From NCBI GenBank assembly GCA_944323955.1, contig CALUUK010000004.1, forward strand, positions 62,001-126,000: 64,000 nt of DNA. The letters run 5' to 3'. Positions 19,886-29,278 of this stretch are shown here, one piece after another. The position numbers were made by a program, and so were the translations under genes. The number at the start of each line of letters is the position of its first letter. Position 1 is the stretch's first letter. Source of the stretch: Candidatus Gastranaerophilales bacterium (GTDB lineage: Bacteria > Cyanobacteriota > Vampirovibrionia > Gastranaerophilales > Gastranaerophilaceae). The notes below the pieces were generated by a model that did no database searches, was not told where the DNA came from, and was given only the letters and a program-made list of their open reading frames with translations.

Positions 19886-20684
19886 TACTTTAAAAGATAT
19901 ACAAAATCAAAATGATAAACGCGGAATTGATATACAAAAAGTAGGAGTCAACGGTGTTGATGTACCTTTATTGATTGAGCGTAAAAATGCGGACAGTCAG
20001 GTGGTTTCCGCAAAAGCGAGGGTCAGTGTTTCATTGCCTCATAATTACAGGGGCACTCACATGTCGCGTTTTATTGAAATTCTCGGAGAATATTCACAAA
20101 AAAATCTTCTGGGAGTTGATATAAAAGGACTTTTGATTGATGTAAAAAATAAATTAGATTCTAAAAGTGCTCATGTTAAGTTTGATTTTAAATATTTTAT
20201 TAATAAAAAAGCGCCGGTGAGTGAGATTGAGTTTCCCGTAAGTTATGATTGTTCTTTTCAGGGTGATTTAACCGATGATGATTATAAGTTCATTCTCGGA
20301 GTAAAAGTTCCCGTAACTACGCTTTGTCCGTGTTCAAAAGAAATATCAAAATACTCTGCCCATAACCAAAGAACAATGGTTAAAGTTAAGGTCAGTTATG
20401 ATGAGAACGATATAATTTGGATTGAAGATTTGATAGAGCAAATTGAAAGCTGCGGGTCAAGCCGGGTTTATTCCGTTTTAAAAAGATGTGACGAAAAATA
20501 CGTAACGGAAACCGCTTATGAAAATCCTAAATTTGTCGAGGATGTATTAAGAGAAGTTATTTGTATTTTAAAAAATGATGATAAAGTAACATATTATGAA
20601 GTGGAAGTTGAAGCTCAGGAAAGTATCCATAACCATAATGCCTGGGCTTGGCAGTCTGAAATTAAACAAAATGGAGATAGGTAA
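19872..20684 (+). CDS. folE2: GTP cyclohydrolase I, FolE2 (COG1469) type
   Basis: A 270-residue enzyme of the metal-flexible FolE2 family, which makes 7,8-dihydroneopterin triphosphate from GTP for folate (and queuosine-type) synthesis. Diagnostic are GTHMSRFIE (~57), VPVTTLCPCSKEIS (~142, metal-binding Cys), SAHNQR (~158), and the C-terminal VEVEAQESIHNHNAWA region. FolE2 replaces the zinc-dependent FolE in many bacteria and is often favoured under zinc shortage, though no zinc-regulator site was recognised here. Its end shares one base with the next start. Confidence 0.92.
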   Translation: MSLSSTLKDIQNQNDKRGIDIQKVGVNGVDVPLLIERKNADSQVVSAKARVSVSLPHNYRGTHMSRFIEILGEYSQKNLLGVDIKGLLIDVKNKLDSKSAHVKFDFKYFINKKAPVSEIEFPVSYDCSFQGDLTDDDYKFILGVKVPVTTLCPCSKEISKYSAHNQRTMVKVKVSYDENDIIWIEDLIEQIESCGSSRVYSVLKRCDEKYVTETAYENPKFVEDVLREVICILKNDDKVTYYEVEVEAQESIHNHNAWAWQSEIKQNGDR

Positions 20685-21928
20685 TGAAAGAATTATTTAA
20701 CGATTACGTTCAATCACTTGAAACTTACATAATGATTCAAATAAAAATGGAAACGGCAAAACTGGCGCCTGAGCTTACCGCAAAAGGAAGAGCGCCTATA
20801 TCTCTTGCAATGGGTGCGCCTGTTGAAAGACCGCCTAAATTGGTTACCGATAAATTAATAGAGTATGCAAATACAGACGATATGCATACATATACACTCG
20901 TAAAGGGTGAAAATTATTTGTTGGAAGCCATTGCAAAAAATATGAAAAAACGTACAGATGTTGATTTTGATGCGAAATCTGAAATTTGTGCATTAATCGG
21001 TTCAAAAGAGGGTATTGCAAATTTAATAAGAGCTTTAATTAACCCTAAATCCGAGATGAAAGACAGAGATATTATTTTAATTCCTGACCCGGGGTATGCT
21101 TCTTATAAAGAAATGGTTAAAGTTTCAGGCGGTATGAGCTACGGTATTCCTTTAACTCCCGAAAATAACTATATGCCGGATTTTGAAGAAGTTTTAAACA
21201 ATCTTGAAAAAGACGGATATTCAAAAAATAAAGTTAAGGCATTAATTATTAACTATCCAAATAATCCATTGGGTGCAATTTGTACAAAAGAATATCTCCA
21301 AAAAGTTGTGGATTTTTGTAAAAAACATAAAATTCTTCTTATTTCAGATGCCGCATATATTGATTTAACTTTTGAAGGCTCGCCTAAAGCTCACAGCGTG
21401 TTTGAAATAGAAGGTGCAAAAGATGTTGCTGTTGAATTTTTCAGCTTCTCAAAACCGTATTCAATGACAGGATGGAGAATAGGCTGGGTATGCGGAAATA
21501 AAGACGCTGTCGGCATTTTGGGAAAATTAAAATCAACTATTGATACTGGTATTTATAAACCGATACAAAAAGCTGCTGCTGAAATTTTAAACTCCAAAGA
21601 AGGCGATGATTATATCATAGAGGCAAATAAAAGATTTGAGAGAAAACAAAAAATTATTGTCGAAGGATTTAAAGAACTCGGTTGGCCCATGGATAAATTG
21701 AATCCTCCAAAAGCTACTTTTTATTTGTGGCTTCCTGTTCCGCCAAAATATAAAACATCAAAAGAATTTACGGATGATGTTTTAAGAACTTCGGGAATTG
21801 TACTCGTTCCGGGTAACGGTTTTGGAGAAAACGGCGAAGGCTGGTTCAGAATGTCAATTGTTGCTGCGGAAGAGCAGATGACGGAAGTTATAAGAAGACT
21901 AAAAGAAGACGGTTTTTATTTTGAATAA
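20684..21928 (+). CDS. Class I/II aminotransferase, LL-diaminopimelate aminotransferase-like
   Basis: A 414-residue PLP enzyme. The binding-site features are in place: the Asn/Pro segment INYPNNPLG (~188), ISDAAYIDL (~222, Asp and Tyr for PLP), and FSFSKPYSMTGWRIGW (~251) with the Schiff-base Lys. The C-terminal Arg region GNGFGENGEGWFRMS binds the carboxylate. Length and motifs fit DapL, the single-step route to LL-diaminopimelate used by cyanobacteria and relatives, but other subgroup I-gamma aminotransferases look similar. It overlaps hisH by 8 bases. Confidence 0.7.
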   Translation: MKELFNDYVQSLETYIMIQIKMETAKLAPELTAKGRAPISLAMGAPVERPPKLVTDKLIEYANTDDMHTYTLVKGENYLLEAIAKNMKKRTDVDFDAKSEICALIGSKEGIANLIRALINPKSEMKDRDIILIPDPGYASYKEMVKVSGGMSYGIPLTPENNYMPDFEEVLNNLEKDGYSKNKVKALIINYPNNPLGAICTKEYLQKVVDFCKKHKILLISDAAYIDLTFEGSPKAHSVFEIEGAKDVAVEFFSFSKPYSMTGWRIGWVCGNKDAVGILGKLKSTIDTGIYKPIQKAAAEILNSKEGDDYIIEANKRFERKQKIIVEGFKELGWPMDKLNPPKATFYLWLPVPPKYKTSKEFTDDVLRTSGIVLVPGNGFGENGEGWFRMSIVAAEEQMTEVIRRLKEDGFYFE

Positions 21929-22517
21929 GACGGTAATTGTAGATTATGATGCGGGAAATTTAAGAAGTGTCGCTAATATGATGACATTTCTTAATATCCC
22001 GTTTGAAATAACATCTGATAAAGATAATATTTTGAATGCTCAAAGAATCATTTTCCCGGGGCAGGGACATTTTATGCAGGCAATGAATAACCTTGAAAAA
22101 AAGGGGCTTGTACCGGTAATAAAAGAATGCTGCGAGAAAGGAATTCCTTTCCTTGGAATTTGTATCGGGCTTCAAATTCTTTTTGAAAGAAGTGAAGAAG
22201 CGCCGAATGTAGGCGGTCTTGGTATTTTAAACGGTGAGGTTAAACGTTTTAAACAGGGGAAAATCCCTCAAATCGGCTGGAATAAAGTTATTCCTGCGCC
22301 TGCAAATAAATATATTCCTGAGGATTATTTTTATTATGTTAATTCATACTATGTTGTGCCTGAGGATGAAAATATAATAAGTGCATATACCGATTACAAC
22401 GGCAGATTCTGCGCTGCCGTCCAATCAGGTAATATAACTGCGGTACAATTCCACCCTGAAAAGAGTTCCGAGGCGGGATTGAAGTTCTTTAAAAATTGGT
22501 TTGGTATTAATAATTAG
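21921..22517 (+). CDS. hisH: Imidazole glycerol phosphate synthase glutaminase subunit
   Basis: A 198-residue class I glutamine amidotransferase starting at TTG inside the end of the aminotransferase gene. It has VDYDAGNLRSV at the N-terminus and PGQGHF (~49). FLGICIGLQILFE (~77) carries the nucleophile Cys, and AVQFHPEKSS (~176) carries the catalytic His and Glu. It supplies ammonia to HisF in histidine synthesis; hisF is not nearby. It overlaps the convergent glycosyltransferase gene by 11 bases. Confidence 0.93.
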   Translation: MNKTVIVDYDAGNLRSVANMMTFLNIPFEITSDKDNILNAQRIIFPGQGHFMQAMNNLEKKGLVPVIKECCEKGIPFLGICIGLQILFERSEEAPNVGGLGILNGEVKRFKQGKIPQIGWNKVIPAPANKYIPEDYFYYVNSYYVVPEDENIISAYTDYNGRFCAAVQSGNITAVQFHPEKSSEAGLKFFKNWFGINN

Positions 22518-23526
22518 CTATGTTTTCAAATTTTTTTTCGGGCAATTCTTTTAACTTATTAATAATATAATCTGTATCGGTCTTATGTTCTTGTATGTTT
22601 GTATAAATGGCATTATTTACAAGATTTTTAGGCCCCCATTTTTTTGCAATATCATAGAAAAAGATTGCGACTACCGGTACTTTTAAAGCAAGTGCAAGAT
22701 GCATACATGAAGTATCAATACTAATAAATTTTGAACATAAATCTGTAAGCGCCGCACTCTCTGTATATGAGGTTTTACCTGCGAAATCATAAAACTCAAT
22801 GTCGTTGTACTTATTTAATTTCTTGGTATAATTTTCAATGTCTGATCCGCCTATTATCACAACTTTAAAATCAGGGAAGTTTTTATTTAATGACCTTATA
22901 ATATCTGCCGCATCGTCCGTAATAAGACTCTTTTCTTTAAGATGACAAGCGGGACAAAATCCTATTAGTTTTTTATCTGCAATATTATATTCTCTGAGAA
23001 GTTCTTGAACTTTTTCGGTGTCATTTTTTTTATATTCAAAATAGGTATCAATATTTTCCTGATATATTCCCATCGGTTTTAAACATCTTGCGTAGTGTTC
23101 CGAAACAGGTATTTGCATATTTCTTTCTTCCTGCAAATAAGGTATAATATCCGTCAGCAGAAGCTCTCTTAATTCTCTTCCTCTCCCTATACGTACTTTT
23201 GCTCCTGTTAAGAAAGCGATTATCGCGCTGGTAAGTGAGTTGTCAAGTACTATTATTGTGTCAAATTTATGGCGCATTGATAGACCGAACTTTATTACTC
23301 TAAGTTTCTTTATGAATATTGACTGATTATTTCTATTCATATGGTATACTGTATTAATTTCGGGAATTCCTTTAACTGCGGGTAATGCATTATCTATTGT
23401 GATAATGGAAATAACGGAATCAGGATAGTATTTACGGAGCTGTTTAAATATTCCTGATGTATTTATAACATCTCCAAGCGGGCCTAATATCATAACGGCA
23501 ATTCTGGAGCCGAATTTTTCTTTCAC
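22507..23526 (-). CDS. Glycosyltransferase family 9 (heptosyltransferase-like)
   Basis: A 339-residue GT-B enzyme starting at GTG behind AAAGGAA. It has the GT9 N-terminal motif LGPLGDVINTSGIFKQLRKYYP (~14-35), a Rossmann C-terminal half opening with IGFCPAC (~187), and SFISIDTSCMHLALALKVPVVAIF (~266) that contains the donor-binding Asp/Ser-Met-His motif. The family moves ADP-heptose onto LPS inner core. It implies a Gram-negative-type envelope. Divergent from the GT2 gene, with about 110 bases between. Confidence 0.85.
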   Translation of the reverse strand: MKEKFGSRIAVMILGPLGDVINTSGIFKQLRKYYPDSVISIITIDNALPAVKGIPEINTVYHMNRNNQSIFIKKLRVIKFGLSMRHKFDTIIVLDNSLTSAIIAFLTGAKVRIGRGRELRELLLTDIIPYLQEERNMQIPVSEHYARCLKPMGIYQENIDTYFEYKKNDTEKVQELLREYNIADKKLIGFCPACHLKEKSLITDDAADIIRSLNKNFPDFKVVIIGGSDIENYTKKLNKYNDIEFYDFAGKTSYTESAALTDLCSKFISIDTSCMHLALALKVPVVAIFFYDIAKKWGPKNLVNNAIYTNIQEHKTDTDYIINKLKELPEKKFENIANY

Positions 23527-23624
23527 AATAGGTTCCTTTATTTACTTAATTTATGATATTATAAAAAGAAAACGGAAAGTTGACAATAGACGATAGTGTA
23601 GTTTTAGTTATAGCATTTTGGGTA

Positions 23625-23630
23625 TATAAT
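23625..23630 (+). promoter_or_regulatory. -10 element close to the GT2 start
   Basis: TATAAT ends 9 bases before the ATG of the GT2 gene and no ribosome site lies between. Transcripts starting here would have a leader of a few bases at most. Confidence 0.4.
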
Positions 23631-23639
23631 TGATTTTAT

Positions 23640-24503
23640 ATGACTGAGGTATCAATAATTATTGTTAGTTATAATACGGCTGATATTACACTTGAGTGTA
23701 TTAAATCCGTTTATGAAAAAACTCAAGGCGTTGATTTTGAAGTTATTGTTGTTGATAATAATTCTCAAGACGGCAGTGCCGCAGCAATCGAAGAAGCATT
23801 CCCTCTTGTTAAAGTAATAAAATGCACTGAAAATCTCGGTTTTGGCAGAGCAAATAATCTTGGGATGAAAGACTTAAATTCAAAATATATTCTTTTATTG
23901 AATCCTGATACGGTATTAAAGAATAATGCAGTTAAAATTCTTTTTGATTTTATGCAGGAAAATCCTTCGGCAGGTGCTGCGGGCGGAATGTTATATGATA
24001 TTGAAGGCCGACGAACACATTCTTTCGGAAGATTGCCGTTAATGAAAGATAAGCTGGCTCTTACATTTTTACCTCATATATTCTTAAGTAAAGACATGAG
24101 GAATAAATTTGATTTGGACTCCCTTAACGAAAATAGGGAAACAGGATATATTACTGGTGCTGATTTGATGCTGCGCCGGAGCATTCTTGAAAAAACCGGT
24201 GTATTTGACCCGGATTTCTTTCTGTATTATGAAGAAACTGAATTTCAATTCAGAATTAAAAAGGCCGGATATAAAATATACATTGTGCCCGAGGCTGAGA
24301 TTATTCATCTTGAAGGAAAATCCTTAAATAAAAAATCCAGAAGAGAAGAGTCTTATAAAAGTGAATATTTATATTATAAGAAGTGTTATAAATTAACAAA
24401 GTTTTCATTGTTTAAATTAGCTTTTTTCATATATTTGTTTCCAAGATTTTTTTCTAATCCTAAAATGATTTTGAGAGTGTTAAAATATGTTTTGGGAAAT
24501 TAG
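23640..24503 (+). CDS. Glycosyltransferase family 2 (rhamnosyltransferase-like)
   Basis: A 287-residue inverting glycosyltransferase. The GT-A fold is shown by VSIIIVSYNTADITLECIKSV at the start, VVDNNSQDGS (~40) and LLLNPDTVL (~83, DxD-like metal site). The acceptor region GADLMLRR and FDPDFFLYYEETEFQFRIKKAG lies near residue 195. The C-terminus has a hydrophobic stretch (KLAFFIYLFPRFF) that may dock on the membrane. It probably adds a deoxyhexose or similar sugar to an envelope polymer. The radical SAM gene follows 2 bases after its stop, implying a shared transcript. Confidence 0.87.
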   Translation: MTEVSIIIVSYNTADITLECIKSVYEKTQGVDFEVIVVDNNSQDGSAAAIEEAFPLVKVIKCTENLGFGRANNLGMKDLNSKYILLLNPDTVLKNNAVKILFDFMQENPSAGAAGGMLYDIEGRRTHSFGRLPLMKDKLALTFLPHIFLSKDMRNKFDLDSLNENRETGYITGADLMLRRSILEKTGVFDPDFFLYYEETEFQFRIKKAGYKIYIVPEAEIIHLEGKSLNKKSRREESYKSEYLYYKKCYKLTKFSLFKLAFFIYLFPRFFSNPKMILRVLKYVLGN

Positions 24504-24505
24504 TC

Positions 24506-25549
24506 ATGATAGATAAAATAAAATCATTTTTTAAACGTGAAAAAACAAATACAAAAACAAAATATTTGAGCTGCGAGTATATTCAACACGGGTTTAATGT
24601 TGATTATGAAGATATAAAAATGTGTTGTTTTAACTGCCATGAAGGCGGCGGCAGACAGATATTGATAGATAATTATCATGGTGAAACTATTGACTGGAAT
24701 AAGTTTTTTAAAGAAAAAAGAAAAATGCGTGAATTAAATAAAAAAGGTATTATTTTAGAGCGCTGCAGAGGCTGTTTTTTTCTCAAAGAACGTGAATGGG
24801 ATGACGAAGATTATATAAATTATATGGTTTTTAATCATTGGACGCAGTGTAATTGCAAGTGCAAGTACTGTTTTACTAATGAGCAATCCGACTTTTTCAA
24901 TGCCAGAAAAAATTATAATATGTTCCCGCAAATAGAAAAACTCGTTAAGATGGGAAAAGTAAGAGGCGGAGGTGAAATAGGATTCGGCGGCGGAGAACCT
25001 GCACTTTTGCCGGAGTTTGAACCAATAGTTAATATGCTTTTAGATGCGGGCTGCGATAATATAAGAGTACATTCGTCAGGTGTCAAGTATTCGCAAGCCA
25101 TAGAAAGAGGACTTGCCGAAGGTAAACTGACTCTTGTTGTATCAGTCGATTCGGGCTCGCCCGAAGTTTATGAAAACATAAAAAGAGTCAACCATTTTAA
25201 TAAGGTGTGGGAAAATCTTACCAGGTATGCACAAAGCCAAACTGAAGATAAATATAAAGCCAAAACAAAGTATATAATATATCCGGGTTTTAATGACAAC
25301 AAAGATGAATTTGATAAATTCCTTAATCTTTCTTTAAAATCAGGTATAAAAAGTATGGTTTTGGATGTTGAAGGCGGCTGGTATGAACAAAATAAGTACC
25401 GCGTGCCTGATTATATTTATGAACTTTTGGATTATGCTCTTAAGTGTGCCGAAGATTCGGGTATGAAGAATATTGAAGTTTATGACAGAGCTAATCATAT
25501 GCGCATTCATAGAGATGAATATATAAAACTGAGAGACAATGCAAAATAA
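24506..25549 (+). CDS. Radical SAM protein with N-terminal cysteine-rich region
   Basis: A 347-residue radical SAM protein. The [4Fe-4S]-SAM motif is CNCKCKYC, with the CxxxCxxC cysteines at C115, C119 and C122. GGGEPALLPEF (~165) binds the methionyl carboxylate. Before the barrel lies a ~100-residue region with its own cysteines (C23, MCCFNCHEGGG near 39-50, RCRGC near 88-91), likely an extra Fe-S site arranged like a SPASM domain but at the N-terminus. There is no peptide substrate gene beside it. It is a close paralogue of the radical SAM half of the next gene, which it overlaps by 11 bases. The reaction is unknown. Confidence 0.85.
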   Translation: MIDKIKSFFKREKTNTKTKYLSCEYIQHGFNVDYEDIKMCCFNCHEGGGRQILIDNYHGETIDWNKFFKEKRKMRELNKKGIILERCRGCFFLKEREWDDEDYINYMVFNHWTQCNCKCKYCFTNEQSDFFNARKNYNMFPQIEKLVKMGKVRGGGEIGFGGGEPALLPEFEPIVNMLLDAGCDNIRVHSSGVKYSQAIERGLAEGKLTLVVSVDSGSPEVYENIKRVNHFNKVWENLTRYAQSQTEDKYKAKTKYIIYPGFNDNKDEFDKFLNLSLKSGIKSMVLDVEGGWYEQNKYRVPDYIYELLDYALKCAEDSGMKNIEVYDRANHMRIHRDEYIKLRDNAK

Positions 25550-27818
25550 TCAATACACAAGCTGCGACAGGCTCATAAACGGAATTGATTTTGAGCTCGA
25601 CTGTATAGAACTATGCTGTTTTCGCTGCCATCAGGGGGGCGGAAATATAGAAATTGCGCGGGTCATTGACGGTAAGATTGATATTGATGTATTGGAAAAA
25701 AATCGGCAGGAGTTGATAGAGGCATGTAAAAACGGTAATGTTAATCCAAAATGTGAAGGGTGCTTTAATCTTGAGAAAAAATTCTGGGACGAAAAGCCTA
25801 AAATAAAATATATTCATTTTAACCATTGGACGATGTGTAATACAAATTGTATATACTGTTACACTAAATCCGACAAAAAATATGAAGGCGGAGTTCAGCA
25901 TTATAAAGCATTGCCATTATTGAAAGAAATTTTAAACCGTTTTGAATTTTCACCTGACGGAGAAATTACCTTTGCGGGCGGTGAGCCTTTACTTTTGGCG
26001 GAGTTTGACGAAATTATCGAATATTTGCTTGAAATCGGAGCAAAGAAAATAATTGTTCATACCTCGGGTGTTTTATACTCACAATCCCTGGCAAAGGCTG
26101 TATCCTCGGGCTGCGCAAGAGTTGTTATTTCTCATGACTCCGGCAGTGAAGAGACTTATAAACGTATAAAAAATACCGATTTTTGCCATAAAGTCTGGCA
26201 AAATACACATAATTATGCAAAATCGGAATGTAATAATGTTTTTTCGAAATATGTAATTATACCCGGTATTAATGACAGCAGAAAAGAAATTGAAACATGG
26301 CTTAAAAAATCTGCAGATTCCGGTGTAAAAACGGTTATTCTTGATGTTGAACATAAATGGTATGAGAAAAATAAGAGTAATTTAAAACAATCATTAAGAT
26401 TGCTTTCTTTGTGTGAATATGTTTCTTCCCGTGCAGAAATATATAATTTAAACGTCGAATTTTATAACGCCGTCAGATATTTGTATGCGGAATATAAAAA
26501 ATATCTTCCGTTTATAAAATATAAAAATTACTTTTCCGCTCTGTTGACACTTGCTCTGCCAATTATGGCGGGAAGTATCGGTCATACAATAATAGGTGCG
26601 ACCGATATTTTGGTTGTTGCTAAGTATAATATAAATTCACTTGCCGCGATAAGTATTGCGAATGCTTTTTTATTTACCATATTTATTTTCGGGATAGGCT
26701 TACAAGATGCAATATCCATAATTCTATCCAATAAACGAGGTAAAAAAGAAGGAATTAAAAAATATTTAAATACAACATTAATATTTTCATTAATTTTGGC
26801 TGTTTTGTTTTCGTCAGTTTGTTATGCAATGACATATATAATTGACAGATTTTCGTTTGACCCTGAATTAATTCCTTATATTAAACAATATACACGAATT
26901 GTGGCTTTTTCAATGTTCGGTGTTTTTATATATCAAGGAATAAAGCAGTTTTTACAATCATATGAAATAGTTAATTTCCCGAATTTACTTATACTTATTG
27001 CTGCATTATTAAATCTGGTTTTTGATGTTGTCTTTGTGTTTGGCTTTAAAGATATTATTCCCGCCATGGGGGTAAAAGGTGCTGCGCTTGCAACTTTTGG
27101 TGTTCGAACATTTATGGGGCTTGTTATGCTGATTTACGTTATGAGATTTATAAAGATTACAGATAAAATTGATTTTTCTTTAATGAAGCAGATAATAAGA
27201 TTTGGAACTCCTCTCGGAATTACATTGTTAATTGAATTTTTGGCATTTAATATAATAACCGTTCTTGTCGGGAAAGAAGCGGGTATTTTAGCGGCTACCC
27301 ACAATATTCTTTTAACAATATCATCAGTAACGTTTAATGTTCCGTTGGCAATAGCCGTTGCCGTTGCCGTAAAAGTTGCATATCATTACGGCGCGAAAAA
27401 TTATGATGAAATAAGAAAGTATTCATATACGGGAGTTTTTATGGGTGTGTCATTTATGGCGCTTTGTGCCGTGATTCTTGCGTTATTTCCCCGTCAACTG
27501 GTCGGAATATTTACAAAAGACACAGCTGTTATGGATATAGCTATGCCTATAGTATTAATTGCGGCAATGTATCAAATTTTTGACGGGTTTCAGGTTGTTA
27601 TGGGCGGAGTGCTAAAAGGTTTCAAGATGACAAAAGTTGTTTCTTTGTGCGTTTTTTCGGGCTATTGGCTTGTTGGACTGCCTGTTGCATATTTCCTTGT
27701 TTTCAAATACGGTATGTCTTTAAAGGGATATTGGATAGCACTTGCCGTATCTCTATGTGCTATAGGTGTTTTTGATGCTGTTATTGCAAAATATAAGTTT
27801 AAAAAAATAAAATCATGA
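25539..27818 (+). CDS. Fusion: radical SAM enzyme joined to a MATE-family transporter
   Basis: One uninterrupted 759-residue frame. Residues 1-~315 form a radical SAM domain with a cysteine-rich N-terminus (CIELCCFRCHQGGG, CEGC), the motif CNTNCIYC (C100, C104, C107) and AGGEPLLLAEF (~147). From about residue 330 the sequence becomes a complete 12-helix MATE exporter, beginning FSALLTLALPIMAGSIGHT. The usual repeat halves are visible (second half from FGTPLGITLLIEF), and it ends in a Lys-rich tail. MATE proteins export organic compounds or lipid-linked material using H+ or Na+. Joining a catalyst to its exporter suggests coupled synthesis and export. An assembly or sequencing artefact that removed a stop remains possible. 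Confidence 0.85.
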   Translation: MQNNQYTSCDRLINGIDFELDCIELCCFRCHQGGGNIEIARVIDGKIDIDVLEKNRQELIEACKNGNVNPKCEGCFNLEKKFWDEKPKIKYIHFNHWTMCNTNCIYCYTKSDKKYEGGVQHYKALPLLKEILNRFEFSPDGEITFAGGEPLLLAEFDEIIEYLLEIGAKKIIVHTSGVLYSQSLAKAVSSGCARVVISHDSGSEETYKRIKNTDFCHKVWQNTHNYAKSECNNVFSKYVIIPGINDSRKEIETWLKKSADSGVKTVILDVEHKWYEKNKSNLKQSLRLLSLCEYVSSRAEIYNLNVEFYNAVRYLYAEYKKYLPFIKYKNYFSALLTLALPIMAGSIGHTIIGATDILVVAKYNINSLAAISIANAFLFTIFIFGIGLQDAISIILSNKRGKKEGIKKYLNTTLIFSLILAVLFSSVCYAMTYIIDRFSFDPELIPYIKQYTRIVAFSMFGVFIYQGIKQFLQSYEIVNFPNLLILIAALLNLVFDVVFVFGFKDIIPAMGVKGAALATFGVRTFMGLVMLIYVMRFIKITDKIDFSLMKQIIRFGTPLGITLLIEFLAFNIITVLVGKEAGILAATHNILLTISSVTFNVPLAIAVAVAVKVAYHYGAKNYDEIRKYSYTGVFMGVSFMALCAVILALFPRQLVGIFTKDTAVMDIAMPIVLIAAMYQIFDGFQVVMGGVLKGFKMTKVVSLCVFSGYWLVGLPVAYFLVFKYGMSLKGYWIALAVSLCAIGVFDAVIAKYKFKKIKS

Positions 27819-27990
27819 ACCCTTGTTTATTCTGATAACCAGGATTAATATTAATTTCTTTATTCAATAATTCTTTAATTTTCATATATAAAAGTATAAC
27901 ATATATTAATTATATTTATTTATTACTATACATGCCCGCATAAATTAATATATAATAGTTTGAGTATATATAGACAGTAAACGGGTTAAT

Positions 27991-28716
27991 ATGGCGGATA
28001 ATTTAAAGTATAAAAGAATTTTATTAAAGCTCTCGGGTGAAGCATTGCTGGGTTCTCAAGAATTCGGTATTGATCATAATCCTTTAGAGATGATTGCAAA
28101 TGAAGTTAAAGAGGCCTATGAACTGGGTGCACAAATAGCAATTGTAGTCGGCGGCGGAAATATATTCAGAGGTGTTAAAAACTCGGCGACATACGGTATG
28201 GATCAGGCAACAGGCGATTATATAGGAATGCTTGCAACGGTTATGAATGCATTGGCGTTGCAAAGCGCGTTAAGAAAACTTGATGTCCATTGCCGCGTCC
28301 AATCGGCAATAGATATGGATAAAATCGCCGAACCTTATATAAGATTTAAAGCAATAAGACATCTTGAAAAATCAAGAGTTGTTATATTTGCGGCCGGAAC
28401 AGGTAATCCTTTCTTCACAACGGATACCGCGGCAGCTTTAAGAGCTTCCGAAATAGGTGCGGAAGCTATGTTGATGGCAAAAAATGGCGTGGACGGCATA
28501 TATTCGGATGATCCGAGAACAAATTCGAACGCAAAAAAATATAGTAATATTACTTACGACGATATAATTATTAAGGGTCTTAAGGTTATGGATACCGCTT
28601 CTTGTGCGCTTTGCAAACAAAATTCCATACCCATTGTGGTATTTGATTTTGCCGCAAAGGGCAGTATCTGTCAAATATTAAAAGGTGATAATATAGGAAC
28701 ATATGTAGGAGGTTAA
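27991..28716 (+). CDS. pyrH: Uridylate kinase
   Basis: A 241-residue hexameric UMP kinase of the amino acid kinase fold. Visible are the Lys/Gly phosphate loop RILLKLSGEALLG, VVGGGNIFRG (~53), the UMP-binding DYIGMLATVMNALAL (~78) and FAAGTGNPFFTTDTAAALRA (~135). It makes UDP for nucleic acids and envelope precursors. It heads the widely conserved cluster pyrH-frr-cdsA. frr starts 1 base after its stop. An AT-rich 172-base gap with several TATA-like boxes precedes it. Confidence 0.96.
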   Translation: MADNLKYKRILLKLSGEALLGSQEFGIDHNPLEMIANEVKEAYELGAQIAIVVGGGNIFRGVKNSATYGMDQATGDYIGMLATVMNALALQSALRKLDVHCRVQSAIDMDKIAEPYIRFKAIRHLEKSRVVIFAAGTGNPFFTTDTAAALRASEIGAEAMLMAKNGVDGIYSDDPRTNSNAKKYSNITYDDIIIKGLKVMDTASCALCKQNSIPIVVFDFAAKGSICQILKGDNIGTYVGG

Positions 28717-28717
28717 A

Positions 28718-29278
28718 ATGCCGATAGAAGAATTATTTAAATCCGGTACAGACAGAATGGAAAAAGCTATTAATCAGCTTAAAAAGGAATTTGTTTCAAT
28801 CCGTACGGGGAGAGCAAATCCTATGATTTTAGACAAGGTAATGGTTGAATACTACGGTGTTCCGACGCCTTTAAGACAACTTTCACAGGTCAGCGTGCAA
28901 GACGGTACGACTCTTGTTATCGCTCCTTATGATAAATCCGCGTTAAAAGAAGTCGAAAAAGCACTCGCAAAAGCCGATTTGGGTATTACCCCAAATAGTG
29001 ACGGTATTGTAATAAGATTGGTATTTCCTCCGTTAACTCAGGATAAAAGAAAAGAAATCTGCAAAGATGTTAAAAAAGTTTGCGAAGATACTAAAGTTGC
29101 AATACGTAATATAAGACGTGATATGGCAGATGAGCTTAAAAAACTGGAAAAATCAGAAAATCTTCCTGAAGATACGGTAAAAGATAATCAGGATAAAATT
29201 CAGAAATTGACAGATAAATATATCGGTATCGCAGACAGTTTATCCGCAGATAAAGAAAAAGAGGTCTTGACGGTATAG
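28718..29278 (+). CDS. frr: Ribosome recycling factor
   Basis: A 186-residue protein of standard length that, with EF-G, splits post-termination ribosomes. The family segments are FVSIRTGRANPMILDKVMVEYYG (~27), LSQVSVQDG, and RKEICKDVKKVCEDTKVAIRNIRRD (~110). The C-terminal helix of the three-helix bundle is complete. It shares its last base with the GTG start of cdsA. Confidence 0.96.
   Translation: MPIEELFKSGTDRMEKAINQLKKEFVSIRTGRANPMILDKVMVEYYGVPTPLRQLSQVSVQDGTTLVIAPYDKSALKEVEKALAKADLGITPNSDGIVIRLVFPPLTQDKRKEICKDVKKVCEDTKVAIRNIRRDMADELKKLEKSENLPEDTVKDNQDKIQKLTDKYIGIADSLSADKEKEVLTV

Noticed and set aside
27797-27883. A 28-codon minus-strand frame starting near 27883 behind the MATE gene
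   Set aside because: No ribosome site, the end is low-complexity and antisense to the MATE tail, and no domain is visible.
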